Assembly (NCBI GenBank): GCA_910592005.1
Contig: CAJVPP010000022.1
Location: 1 to 62,716 of the forward strand
Source: Funneliformis mosseae
Taxonomy: Eukaryota; Glomeromycota; Glomeromycetes; Glomerales; Glomeraceae
Direction of reading: 5' to 3'
DNA: 62,716 nucleotides
Positions 12,201-24,659 of the stretch are shown one piece after another. The translations under genes and the position numbers were made by a program. The notes under the pieces are model-generated. The model saw nothing but the letters and a program-made list of their open reading frames with translations. It was not told where the DNA came from and ran no database searches. Positions within the stretch are counted from its first letter, which is position 1, and every line of letters starts with the position of its first letter.

Positions 12201-14506
12201 CTACAGTATCACTTATTTACACCATAAACATATACAAGCTCTCAGCGATGCACTACTATTTGCGGTAAACGACAATGATCTACTAGATCAAACCACCCAT
12301 ATACGACTCCAGCAAATACAACTACAGGAATGGCTACCATCGTTCTCCTTAAGAGATTGGCTCTTTAACAACCCGAAATACTTCAAAGATTAGATTCTGG
12401 GCCTCTTATATGATTTAAAAAAACTCGATATAAAGATAGTTCCACCTGGAAATACCCAAGGGTGTATACTAGGTGGTTCTACATCGATACAGTCTATCAT
12501 ACCAAACAACTACAGGAAATTTTCATCTGTTTTAGCCAAAATGTCTATTTTATTTGTGGAGCAACTCTTAACAAAAGACTGCAAATACATGCTCAGTATG
12601 AACGACTTACGCTCCTTTCCCTCAATACCAAGCAGAAGCAGAACTCCGACCTGGTATCCAGTGATAAAGGAAGCACTGAGAATAGATGTGAATCAACAAT
12701 TACCTCCTGACATAGCAATAAAGCAAGAACGCAGCCATAACCTCCTGTATATGCCTAACAATATAAACACTGACAAATTTTCTTATGTTACCTTGTGATA
12801 TTAAACAATCGATAACTTAATATTTGGACAGATTTTAAAATCATCAGGAAGCTTTGCAGACATCATATATTGCACTTATCATATAGTAAATAACGAGATT
12901 ACACTATAACGTTGTCAGGGCTGTTCGCATCATAACCCTACATTATTCAAAAAGAATTCATTGGAACTCAGACGATACAACTGTATTTTCGCAATCTCCA
13001 TCAGGATCTGTATAAATGTGGCGATATATCACGGGAATAAGAATCACACCTGCTATTGGTCGTTACCATTTATTAAGGATATGGCAAGTCACAAATTTAA
13101 CTATGGCAATAGTTCATCATCCAACAGACTACTACTACACTATCAACGTCTGACCCCCACATCTTTAATTTACCATTATGTTTCAAGCTCGCATTTTCAC
13201 AATTTACTAATACTTTCACTACAATTTGAGTTAGCCCAAGAATTAACTTTCTATACAGATAGATCTCTCACGGGTTTGGGCACTCCTACAATTAGAATGG
13301 GATTGGCTTGGCTACAGATGAACCTAAATTTTCTGATGGTTTCCTACTCTTCAGCTTTTGCCACCTCGTTTCCATCGTCTTCATCGGCGGAGTTGGAAGC
13401 TATTTTTACAGCTATCTTAGTAGCGCCTAAGTATTGTCGTGTCACTATCCACACGGACTCACTGGCTGTTAAACAGCAATATAACAAATTCAAAAACATC
13501 CTCTGCTTCTCTCCATCTATACGACCTTTATTAAAAATTACAAATTACCCACTTTGGTTTAGCCTTTTCGAAGTTATAGACAAATAGTGTCTAACTATTG
13601 TCCTACGTAAAGTCAAAGCACACTCGGGCGACTTATACAATGAGAAAGTAGATCAATTGGCAAAGCAGTGTTATGATTCCTCTGCTCTACTTTTTAACCT
13701 CACATACCTAAATCAACATCACGTCAGCTACAAAGGATCGTGTATAACAGTTCCTATAGACCGTTCATACAAGATATAACACAATCTATAACGTATAACA
13801 ATTTCCAATACTTGGATACCATTAACAAACACCATTACCTTAACATACATTGGCTGGCCACGGCGTTTTGCTTAAATGACAACATATCCTCCGTCTGCAT
13901 CTCATATGAAGCTTCAGCTGTAAAGAAAAAGAAAATACAAAGGCTAATCAAATTACTTCCTACCATGGAAGTTCTAAAAGTAAGACACTCGAACGTCTTC
14001 AACCAAACCTGGCTGTGTATCAGGTGTGAAAGTGACGATGAAATATTCAATCACATTTGGGAATGCCTCACGTCATGGATCCTAATGAGATCTATCATCC
14101 ACGACTCCCAACTTTACCTTCGCGATTTGATCAAGAATGATAACATCTTTGCGGAAATACAAGCACTACCTATTTGGTATATAACGATCAATTACACACA
14201 GTATCTTATTGCCCTTATTAAAGGTTTAGTACCTTGTTCTTTATATAATCTCGTTTTGGTAGCCATGAGAACAAAGGATCTCACGTTAACAACTCTCTTA
14301 GCATTCATGCACTTCATATTTGAGCGTACCCAAAAGATCTGAACAGATCAGTATGCTAGCCAGATTAACTTCGAAAAATCTAATAATATTGATGCTATTA
14401 CCAAAAGGACAATATTTCTTCAACAGGATACGGAAGTATACACCAAACATATACTCTGATGATACATAATGCTATTGATAAGATGGTCTGTTTCAGATCC
14501 CATTAG
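9289..14506 (+). pseudogene. LINE copy 2 ORF2 (endonuclease-RT-RNase H), broken
   Basis: This is the same protein as in copy 1. Here the endonuclease Glu is kept (LQETN, about 9475), as are GDFN and SDH. The reverse transcriptase catalytic YIDD has become YMND (about 11700), and the RNase H YTDGS has become YTDRS (about 13255). A one-base loss in an A run near 9595 shifts the endonuclease frame. Stops include 9742, 10314, 11343, 11563, 12391, 12796, 12907, 13585 and 14340. Those at 10314-10316 and 12796-12798 are shared with copy 1. The C-terminal CX2CX8HX3C finger is readable at about 14020-14075. Confidence 0.9.
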
Positions 14507-14748
14507 ACAAATTTTTGGTATCGTAGTGATCAAGCCTTTTTTCATTTGTGTGATTACTGGAAAGTGATAGTTTTAGCTTAGGTTAGAATTAGATTTTGGG
14601 AAAGTGCAGGGTCAGTCTTAATTTAGTTTCTAGATAGAGATTTTTGTATTTTCTTAAATTTGTATATTTTTCTTTTACTTGTATTTATATACTTTGAATT
14701 TAATAAAGATTATGCGAAACTACCGCACTTAAAAAAAAAAAAAAAAAT

Positions 14749-14764
14749 GTTTATTTTATTTTTT
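14749..14764 (+). repeat. Target-site duplication, right copy
   Basis: These 16 bp match 7274-7289 exactly and follow the A17 tail of LINE copy 2. The next element starts a few bases downstream. Confidence 0.8.
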
Positions 14765-14770
14765 AAAAAA

Positions 14771-15651
14771 GATTGGCGTCCCTAGTTCAGTTGGTAACAA
14801 CTGAGCTCCTATTGTTGGTTACACTGCAATAGCCACAGATTCAAGTCTCAGCCAAGGCATAAAACTAGATGATTTTCATTAGAATTTCATATGTAACTGA
14901 ATATGTGGGCGTATATCCTAATATGCGTTAGAAACTGGTCGATCGACCTGTCAATCGATGTTAATCATGCCTAAATACTGAAATGGCAGAACAAGTGGAT
15001 GCAAATGAAGCCAGGAATCAACAGAAACTTGATCTTCGCTGATAGGCCTGTAACGGGTACTGTCTTATGTCTTCAATTTCAGGGGCCCTCACACAAGTAA
15101 GGAAGTGATTAACCAGTAATTAGTAGATTGGGTACTACCTTAGGGTGGCTAGGGTGATAATAGACTGCATTGCACTGCCGCAGTACCCTTCAATTGAGCT
15201 GTCATTAGGGGTAGAGGCCGGGTTCAATTCCTGGGTGAATTTAACGATATGGGTACGACAGCCACCTACCTTTCTGAGGTTCTATACGGATGATAATATC
15301 TAAGCCTTCCCGATTATGTGTAAAATACCCTGATACCAGGTAGAGGTAATAGTATCCAGATATAATGTTGGTAAACACAGGAAAAAATTGACAAAAGTAC
15401 CTGTGGCTGAAATTGATCCCTCTATCCATATTTGACAGTGGTTCTGAGATCTAGGGACTCTGAGGGCTAGCTCTTGGAAATATCGACCTAGGTGGCAATC
15501 TTCAGACCAGTATTACAAGGTGAGTTCGGACTAGAATTAATGTGTCTAGTTATGACTTTGAGAGATTCTCAGGTGTAGAGGATAACACCTTAATACTCCG
15601 TTTAAAGATTCCTATATACCGGATATTGTAACTTAAAAAAAAAAAAAAAAA
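14771..15651 (+). mobile_element. tRNA-derived SINE-like element with poly(A) tail
   Basis: This unit of about 880 bp has near-normal base composition between AT-rich flanks and ends in A17 (15635-15651). Its first 80 bp resemble a tRNA: TAGTTCAGTTGG at 14783-14794 fits an A box, and GATTCAAGTCT at 14838-14848 fits a B box. A second tRNA-like stretch has a good B box, GGTTCAATTCC, at 15221-15231, and a possible A box at 15146-15156. No protein can be read. Pol III boxes, a poly(A) tail and a position straight after a LINE fit a SINE moved by LINE machinery. Its length is large for a SINE, so it could be a composite. Confidence 0.6.
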
Positions 15652-17649
15652 TTTACTTTTATAATTTAAAAAATTATTTAATATTTATATAAAGATAATA
15701 TATTATAACTAACTTATGCTTTGAAAAATTTAGTTTATCTTCAAATAATTTTGTATAAATACATTTTTGTCTTTTTTTTTATTATAGAAATTAATCTATA
15801 ATAAATCATTAAATAAGCTACTAATATGGTACCTAAAATAAATTAGAATTTTAATAAAATGATAAATATGTTTTAATAAATTTATTTATAAATTATTAGA
15901 TTTTAAAAAAATTAAAGATGAATTAATTTATATTAGATAATAAAGACCATTTGCAAGTTTAAAATGTTAAATATATAGTATATTTTAAATTTACATAATA
16001 AAGTAATTCATAATAAATTAATAGTAAAATAAATATGTATCAATAAATATTAATTTAAATAAAGAGTAAAAGAATAGATAAATATTTTATATCATCATAA
16101 CTATGTTATAATAGTTTTATACTACACTTTATGTTAAAAATAAATTTTAATTTAGAAATTATTAAATACTTTATACTTATAAATTAGACTGAAGTTATTT
16201 TAACTTTTTTTTTTAATATTATAATTTTAGAAACAGAAGCTAATTTAAATTTAGATGAAGAATTTTATAATTTCTAAAATAAATAAGAAAGACTTTAAAA
16301 TAAAAATCATTTTTTCTTAAATATTATAGCAGATGAAATACTCTTTTTTAAATTAATCAAATACTAAGAGAAATAGATAAATATAAGATTTTAGATTAAT
16401 AGCATACATTAAAAGATTGATTCAATTTTTATAGTCTTATTCTTTAGTTTAAATTATTAAATTTAATATTATATTTAAATATTTATTTTTTTAAACAAAT
16501 TTAAAGTTGCAGTTAATTATTAGTTTATTGCACAAGTATTAGATCTTTTATAAGTAATAGTAAAAATTAAAATTAATATTATATAAAAAATAAATTGTTA
16601 CTTTAAAAATAATAAATGATAAAAGAGATGCTTATATTTATTATAAGATTTAATAACTTATTCATTTATGTATTATTTTTTATTATTTTATTTATTTTTT
16701 TATTAAAAAAATTATATATAACTTATTATAATAAAAGATATAGTATTTATATTATAAGTAGATTAGTATTAAAAGGTATATCAGATAAAATATAATAGAA
16801 AATTTAGTTTACATGAAATTCTTTACTTAAAGTGACTCTAATTTATATAAGTATAACAAAAATTAATTATATGATAATTATAGTTAATTATTTTAATATT
16901 TTAGTAACTTATTTTAAATTAAAAAAAGATTAAATTATTATAAAACCTTTAAAATTTCTTGTAATTTTAGTAAAAATTAATAATATGTTATTTTGATTTT
17001 GATAAAGTTTTAAAAATGATTGGTCTAAACTTTATTAAATAAAATATTTATAAAATATAATTTATGAGTAGAACCTTAAAGATTAAATAAAGTCTTTTTA
17101 AAATGAAGAAAAAGAATAGATTTATTAATAAGTAAGTATTATAACGATTATATAATTTTACATAATAAATAAACTTTAAAATCATATAAAGAATTTTTAT
17201 AAGAACTTATATATAATTTTATAACAGTTTTTGGAATATCTAATCCTTATTATTTTAACTATTTCAAGAATATATACCTATAATAATATATAAAAAATAT
17301 TTTAATAAGCTATTTAATTATTATCCAATAGTTTAAAATAAATAAAATAGAATATTAATAAGAAGTTTTAAGATAGAATATAGAAATTTGAAAGATAGAA
17401 GAAAAATAAGAATTGTTAGAATAAGTGAAAAATTATAAAAAAAATAGTAATTTTTAGAATTTATATAACTAGTAGAAAATTTAATTATAATTCTTGATTA
17501 TAACTAATTAAAATAATTAACAAATTTAATAAAGTTGACATAGTTGACTAATATGATAAAATGATTATAGTTGATTATTAATATATTATTTATAATATTA
17601 TATTATTGGTTATAATTTATTTAATAAAGTTATTATATTTCATATATTT

Positions 17650-17675
17650 ATTATTATTATTATTATTATTATTTA
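17650..17675. repeat. ATT microsatellite
   Basis: A short run of about eight ATT units lies inside the AT-rich block. It is a simple repeat with no visible role. Confidence 0.6.
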
Positions 17676-18260
17676 TATTTTATTTATTATATTTTATTAT
17701 TAGTATTTTATTTTATATAAATATTTTGTATTTTTTCTTAATTTGAAAAATAACTTGAGATAAAATTTTATAAAAAACTAAGAGTTCAATAAAAAAATCT
17801 TATCAATTTATTTGCTTTTACCTTTATCATATTATCATATAGGTATAATTATAATAAAATGTAGTATTTAATTTGATATATTAAATTAAAAGTAAATTAT
17901 CTTATTTACAAATATTAAGTTAATAAAAAATACTATTTAAATACTAAATTATAATCTAAACAAAGAAAATAATAAGTATAGACATTAAACTATTAAGAAT
18001 AAAGAAGTAATTCTTAATATATTAATATATACAAAAATACCTTTAAATAATATTATTATTTTATATATAAAAATTTCAGAAATTTAGATTATAAAAAATG
18101 TGAGAATAATAAAATTATTATAAAAATAAGTAAATTTAGTAAACTATTATCATTATAAATAAATTTATAAATATTATTTCTTAATAATAATAATTATAGT
18201 TAGTTGTAGTAGTATTGCAATAATATTATAGGTAAATTATTATATTAATATATAAATATT

Positions 18261-18394
18261 TTGTAGTAAAAAGAAAAAAAATCTGCCAAAAATTTTTTTA
18301 AATTAATATTAAATCTAAATTTATTTAACTAAAAAATTAATATTTAGCTTATAAAAGTAAAAAAAAGTTTTTTTAGTCTTTTTATTTACTACAA
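18261..18394. mobile_element. MITE, copy A (about 134 bp)
   Basis: Terminal inverted repeats start TTGTAGTAAAAAG and end CTTTTTATTTACTACAA. The interior matches the element at 32493-32642 along its whole length, allowing AT drift. Flanks are TTAATATAT-like on both sides, a possible target duplication. No coding capacity. Confidence 0.7.
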
Positions 18395-19399
18395 ATTAAT
18401 ATATTAAAATTAATTAAAAAAAATAATAATAAGTATACTTTATAAGATTGCTAAAATCAATTAATTTTTTATTTTATTGAATTTGTTAGTAATATAAAAG
18501 ATATATATACAATTTCTATAGCTTAATTAATCAATAAAATAAAATTGGCTATTTATTTTAAAAATCACTATTCTAACCTCTTTTTTATATTTAAGAATTT
18601 GATTATACTTAAAAAGTGCATGTAATTATACATTTATAAAGATTTTGAAAATTATATAAACTTTCATCTTAAAATTAAAAATTGAAAAAGTAAGGAAAAA
18701 TTAGTCATATATAAAGTTTTTGTATAGTATTATACTATAAATAAAAGATATTAGAATAGATAACCTTAATTTTAAATTAAAAAGTTCTTAAAATTCTTTA
18801 GTTTATATTTTGATTTAATATTATATTACAATAGATCATAAATCTCTAAATATTAATATTATATAAAATTTTAATTAATGATCAATATATGATTTATTAT
18901 ATTCTGATATAATAATGATTATTAAATAAACTGTTAAAATTATTATTAAAAAAATTATTGAAAGAGAAAATTTAAAGAATTTATAAGAATTTATTTTTTA
19001 TTTATTTTGCCTTTTTTTTATTTTATATATATTAAATTTTATTAAATAATAAGATTTATTTTAGTTTTTAAATCATATTTTTAATTTAATTTTTATAAAA
19101 TTATTTCTTATTTAAATAAACTTAAACACATTTTTTAAAATATTTAGATTATCAAATTTTTGATCTGTTGATATGTTTATTTAATCTTCAAATAATTTTT
19201 ATTAGTTATTAGATTTTTTAATAATTAGATCAAATTAAATGAAATAAAATTGAATAAAACTAAAAATATTTGATTGAAATAATCAAATTAATATTTTAAT
19301 TAAAAAATAAAAGAATTATTTAATTATATTCATTTCAATTAAATAATAAAAGAATTATTAAATTAAAATAAATGAACTTATCATTCTAATTGAACAATA

Positions 19400-20060
19400 T
19401 AAATATAATTTGTAGACTCTAAACCAGATCAGATTACCTAACCTAATTTGATTTGAAATTTAAGTTATATTAGGGAATAGCAAGGGTCATTATGAAGTCT
19501 AGAGTATGAAAGATGCAGGGATATAGCAAAGATGTAGTGAAAGTGTGAAGAAAATATTCTGAAGATATTCGCTTCAAATTTTCCGTTAATGTAAAAAAAT
19601 TCTTTCATTTAATATCACGTGTTTGTTCACTAAACTATATCTCCTTTAAATAGTTCACGTTCGAAAGGTTACTTCATATAAAGAACTTGCAAAGGTTACA
19701 AAAAAGGAAGTTCGAAAAAAGACAACTAGTTTTATTAATACTGAAAGAAGACACAATTTAACATAACAATATGAAGCGTTAAAAAAAATAGGAATAAAGC
19801 ATCAAAATATTATTTTAATTCATATTTCTTAGAAAAAATGGCAATACAAATAAAAAAAAAATATAAAGCAAAATTTTTTTTTAATATAAAAAGTTTTTAA
19901 ATAAATTTGATAAGATTTAGGAAATGATCATGAGTAACACTGACAAATATAGTAATTGAACGTTATCGTCTCATAGGTCAAGCGGGCAGACAGAATGACA
20001 TTTTGTGTCACTAAGCCTAAACTATAATAGTTCTTCGCTACGCACTGGACTAATCAGATT
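19400..20060. other. Less AT-rich island of unknown nature
   Basis: About 660 bp of clearly higher G+C lie inside the AT-rich block, with no frame longer than a few dozen codons. Its edges carry the dispersed motif CAGATCAGATTACCTAACC (19423) and a related stretch at 20057. It may be a younger non-coding insertion. Confidence 0.4.
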
Positions 20061-21064
20061 GACGTATTTATCTAACCTGATCTGACCTAAAAATTCAGGT
20101 CTAGTCAGTAGATTTTTTAGGTTAATATTAGATTAAGTCAATAGATCGACTTGAATTAATTTGACCTAATAAAATTTAAGTTAACCAATTATTCATAAAT
20201 AATAGTTTGATTGTTCAGAATAATATATTTATCATTCTTTAATGATGATTTGTTATTATTTCTTAAACAATTTATTATTCTTCAATTAAAAATAATTGAA
20301 TTGATTAAATAAATTAATAGTTTATTATATTATTATTTATATTAATATTATTTAATATTATTTAAAAAGTAAATAAGAAAAATTTTTTTTTTAGATTAAG
20401 TTAGATTAATTTAGATCAAATAAAATTTAAATCAAATTAGATTTTTGTTTAATTTAATCTGATCCTTTTAGTTTAGATAATTTGATTAATCTAATCTAAA
20501 TTGACTTATTTAGAATTCTAATTATTTAATTAGAATGAATATAAAATTTTTATAATTTATAAAAATATAACCAAAATAAATTATTAGTAAAAATAATTTT
20601 TATAATTATTTTTAAATTTCAATTAAGTTTTAACTTTATTGTATAATAAGAAAATTTAATTGCATTATAAGTTATAATTTAATTGTATTATTTTTTAATT
20701 ATAATGCTTATTTTTATTTATTAAATTAATCTAAAATTTTAATTCAATTTAAATCTAAATAAGATACAGTTTAGTTTAAATTCAGATTAATATTTTAAAA
20801 TTTATTATTTAAATTGAATTAAACTGAATTGAAATTTTAGTTTAAATTCAAAATAACATATAATTTAGATAATATCAAATTATTTAAAATATTATATATA
20901 ATAACTTTTAAAAGTATTATATTATTTCATATTTTTAGCGCTAAAAATTTATATCTTATTAATTACAAATGTTTTAAATATAATTTTAGATTATTTTAAT
21001 CCTTAAGTTTTAAAGAATATTTTACAAAAATTTGAAAGCTAATTAATAATTTCAATTTGTATAT

Positions 21065-22048
21065 AGAGTTTTAAATAAGTCAAGTTAATTCACAAGTCAG
21101 ATAAATCAAGTCAAGTTTAAATTAAGTTGAATTTATATTTTTTTGACTTGATGATTTGTAAATTATGCTCAATTTAAGTCAAGTTAAATATTTAACTTGA
21201 TTCGATTTAAACTTGACTTAATTTGAGTTAACTTGAAATTGATTCTTAATTTTTATTTATTTTTTTTCTTTTTCCTTACTTTTGATCTTTTTTTATTTTT
21301 TTTATTTATTATTTTTTATTTCAATTTTTAATTTTATTTTTTCGTTTTTTAATTAATTTTTTTATTATTTTTTAATTTTTTTTCGATTTTTTAATTTTTT
21401 TTCGATTTTTTTCGATTCTTAATTTTTCTTTTCCCTTTTTTTTTCTTTCTTCTTCTTTCTCTGATCTTTTCATTTTTTAATTTTAATTTTTTTTTTATTT
21501 TATTTTTTAATTTATTTATATTTTTCCTTTTTTTTTTATTCTCTTTTCCAATATTTTCATTTTTTAATTTAATCTTTAATTTTATTTGATTCATTTTAAT
21601 TATTTTTTTTATTATTTTTTAATTTTTTTGTTTTTATTTTTTAATTTATTTTTATTTTTCCCTTTCCTTCCCCTTATGTTTTATTTTTTAATTTAACTTT
21701 TATTTTTTTATTATTTTTTATTTAATTTACTTTCTTTTTTTTATAAAACAGATCTTTTATTTTTAGAAATAAAGGTAAGTATAAATTTTTTATAATAAAT
21801 GTTTATAAATTAATTAAAATTGACTTAAAACTTGATTTGATTTAACTCAACTTAAATAAATTTAAGTCAAAATCAAGTTAAGTTAAAATCAAGTTAAGTC
21901 AAATTATATTGAGTTTAAAATTTATTTAACTTGAATCAAATCAAATTAAAAGATTTTATAAAATAAATTTGACTTAACTCAACTTAAAAAACTTAGTCAA
22001 ATAGAATTGATTTTTAAACTTAACTTAACACGATTCATACAGAACTCT
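21065..22048. mobile_element. Candidate foldback element with pyrimidine core
   Basis: The ends are inverted: AGAGTT at 21065 and AACTCT at 22043-22048. Both flanks, 21075-21235 and 21820-22030, are packed with AAGTCAAGTTAA-type words and their complements, which can pair with each other. The centre (21241-21770) is almost pure T/C on the plus strand. There is no coding capacity. Exact ends and a target duplication are not clear. Confidence 0.4.
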
Positions 22049-23196
22049 ATTTATGTAATTCAATAATCTATATTAAAAATCTTACTTAAGTAATTTTTAA
22101 ACTTAAAACTATTTTAAAATAAGTTAATATATAACTAATATTGAATTTTAATTCTTATCTATGTAATAATTACAATAAGCCAAATTATTGTATTGTAAAG
22201 ATTGATGTTTTATTATAAAAAAATAAGTTTAATCAATTTATATAGTAAATAGTCAATCTTTATAATATAATTTTACCTGTTCAATTTAGACAAATTTTGA
22301 CTTATTAGAATTATCATGCAGAGAAAAATTAATATTTAATATTAGTTTTATAGTAGTTTATTTACTTATAAAAGTTTTTTAAACATAAAATTTTATTAAA
22401 TAAGATTTTAATATAGATTATTAAATTATGTAAAAATGATATTAACAATTAGTTATTAAATTTTTGTAAAATATTTTTCAAAATATAAGGATTAAAGTAA
22501 ATTTAAAATTATATTTTTAGTATTAATAATTAATAAATTATTAGTTTTTAAAGCTAAAATGAGTTAATATAATATTTTTGAAATTTATTGTATAAAATCT
22601 TAGCAAAAAGCAAAAGTTGCATTCTTAAGGTTATGATTAAAATATTTTTAAAAAAATATATATATAGATAATTAAACAAAAAAAAGTAAAATTTTTGTTT
22701 AGTAAAAAATTTAAATCATTGTTACATTCTTTAATCTCTTATTATAAAAAAATAGATTATATTAAATGTAATATTCCTTTTGATTAATTTATACATAAAG
22801 TATAAATTGTATTTTAAAGAAAAATTATATGCTTAAGTAATATTAAATATATTAAATTTTATGTAAAACAGTGATGATAAATAATACAAATAACTTCAAA
22901 TAAAGCTTCAAACAGGTTAATTCAGATCAGTTACTTGAATTAAGAAGATTAGATCAGGTTAAACAAAAATCTGTCCTGATTTAAATTTTCATTTGACTTG
23001 ACCTAACCTAACCTAATCAATATTATTCAAGAAGAAAAGTAGTTATTATTCAAGAATAATAATGAATCATTCTAATTAAATGATAAAATATCATTCTTAA
23101 ATAATAAAACATTATTTAAAATGATAATAAATCATTTATTGAATTATAAAATATTATTTTAGAATAATAAATCTATATTTTAAGAATGATAAAATT

Positions 23197-23314
23197 AAAG
23201 ATGATGCTACAATTAGTTACAACCATATGATGCTTATTTGTTATCGGTTGCAACTAGTTGCAACTCTATAATGCTTATTTGTCACCGATTGCAACTAGTT
23301 GCAGTACTATCTTT
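23197..23314. mobile_element. Small palindromic MITE-like unit
   Basis: This 118-bp unit starts AAAGATGATGCTAC and ends GTACTATCTTT, which are imperfect inverted ends. It contains TTGCAACTAGTTGCAA, a perfect 16-bp palindrome (23248-23263), and a near-copy at 23289-23304. The block ATGCTTATTTGT occurs twice. It stands out because the surrounding DNA is nearly G/C-free. Confidence 0.5.
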
Positions 23315-24659
23315 AGATAAAATATTATTCAAAAATAATAACAAATTATTCTAATTGAATAATAAAACATTATTTAAGAATGATAAAACTATGATTAAAA
23401 TTATAATTCAAGAATGATAAAATATATTTAAAATAATAATGAGTCATTCTAATTAAAATATAAAATAATAGTTTAATAATAAAACTATTATTTTTGAATA
23501 ATTAAAATAGTATTCAAGAATAATAAAACTATAGTTCAAAATGATAAAACTTTAGTTTAAAAATGATAAAATATTATTTAAAAAATGATAAAACTATTAT
23601 TCTAATTAAATGATAAAAACATTATTCTAATTAAACAATAAAACTGTCATTTAAGAATGATGATTAGGTAATTTGAATTTTGTCAGATTAAGACAGGTCA
23701 AACTGTTGACTTAATCTCATTAACTAAAAATTCTACTGATTTAACCTAGATTTTTAGGTAGGTTAAATCAGGTAAATAAGTCAATCTAATCTGATTTGAA
23801 CTCATTATGTATAACTAGTTAATTTAATTTAGTTAGTTTATTATATTAAATTAATATTTTAATGATTTTATTGATAATAGTAATATCAAAGTTTTATTAT
23901 ATTAGAATGTTATTAAAACTAATTATCAAATTAAATTTTTTAAGGATTCTTATAAATAAGTTTTTTAAATATTGTCTTTATATTATTATAAAAGATAATT
24001 ATTACTTTTAATTTAAATATTTATTTATAATGCATTTAAATTAAACTTAAAATTAAAAATATTATAGTATATTAAATATAACTATATTTATAATAACTAA
24101 TAGTTACATTATTAATTAATTATAATGCAAATGTATAGTAAAATATTTTACAATAATAGAATAAATTTCTTTTTAAATATGAAAATAAATAATTTTAATA
24201 ATATCAATTTTTTAATTACTGTAAATTAAAAAAATTATATTTATTATATTTAAGTTAATTTTATAAAATAAAATAGATAAACTAAAAATTATTTATATTT
24301 ACCTATTTATTATTTTATAATTTAGATATAGTTAAAATTATTCAAATAAAGTTTAAGTTATATTCAAGTTAGATTTTAAGTGATAATTTAAAAAGATTTA
24401 TTATTAAAATCATATTATAAATTATAAGATTTATTATATTTGTAATTTAATTTTAATAGTAAATTTTTTATATAGTTAATTTAGTTCAAATAAGAGTTGA
24501 ATTAAGTTTAAAATATATTTGAAATATAATTAAATTAAGATTAGGTTTAGGTTGAGTTATATTAAAATTAGATTATAATTTAATTAAGTTAAAGCTATTT
24601 TCAAGTTATATTTGAGACATAATTTAAATTATAATTAATGTTATAGTTGATTAAATTTT

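Larger units (their letters stand above)
7290..14747 (+). mobile_element. APE-type LINE, copy 2 (full length)
   Basis: This full-length relative of copy 1 has a short 5' UTR, ORF1 (7314-9277), ORF2 (9289-14506), a 3' UTR and an A17 tail (14731-14747). A 16-bp perfect target-site duplication flanks it. It sits head-to-tail behind copy 1, having inserted just after that copy's poly(A). It differs from copy 1 throughout (roughly one base in ten by eye), so this is not a recent duplication. In-frame stops and frameshifts make it inactive. Confidence 0.93.
20045..23815. repeat. Degenerate dispersed repeat family (four or more sites)
   Basis: Related sequences occur at 20057-20165 and, inverted, at 23690-23811. 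They share blocks such as AGATTGAC-TATTTA, CTAAAAAT, CAGTAGA-TTTTTAG and AGATTAAGTCAA. A further pair, 22949-23014 and inverted 20395-20459, shares TTAAACAAAAATCT and TGATTTAAATTTT. The shorter 19423-19470 stretch looks related. The arrangement suggests decayed terminal or subterminal repeats of DNA transposons, but no transposase can be read. Confidence 0.5.

Noticed and set aside
2832..12798. TGA read as tryptophan (altered genetic code) to explain shared LINE stops
   Set aside because: The BCD1-like gene and the gene at 54888 both end at TGA, and one shared LINE stop is TAG.
1..14747. LINE copies as a segmental tandem duplication
   Set aside because: A perfect 16-bp target duplication flanks copy 2 and each copy has its own poly(A) tail, which fits separate insertion.
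15241..15429. Minus-strand frame of 62 codons in the SINE-like unit
   Set aside because: It lies within tRNA-like repeat DNA, has no family resemblance and its composition follows the repeat.
21391..21594. Lysine/asparagine-only frame on the minus strand
   Set aside because: It is the direct translation of a T-rich tract and has no protein character.
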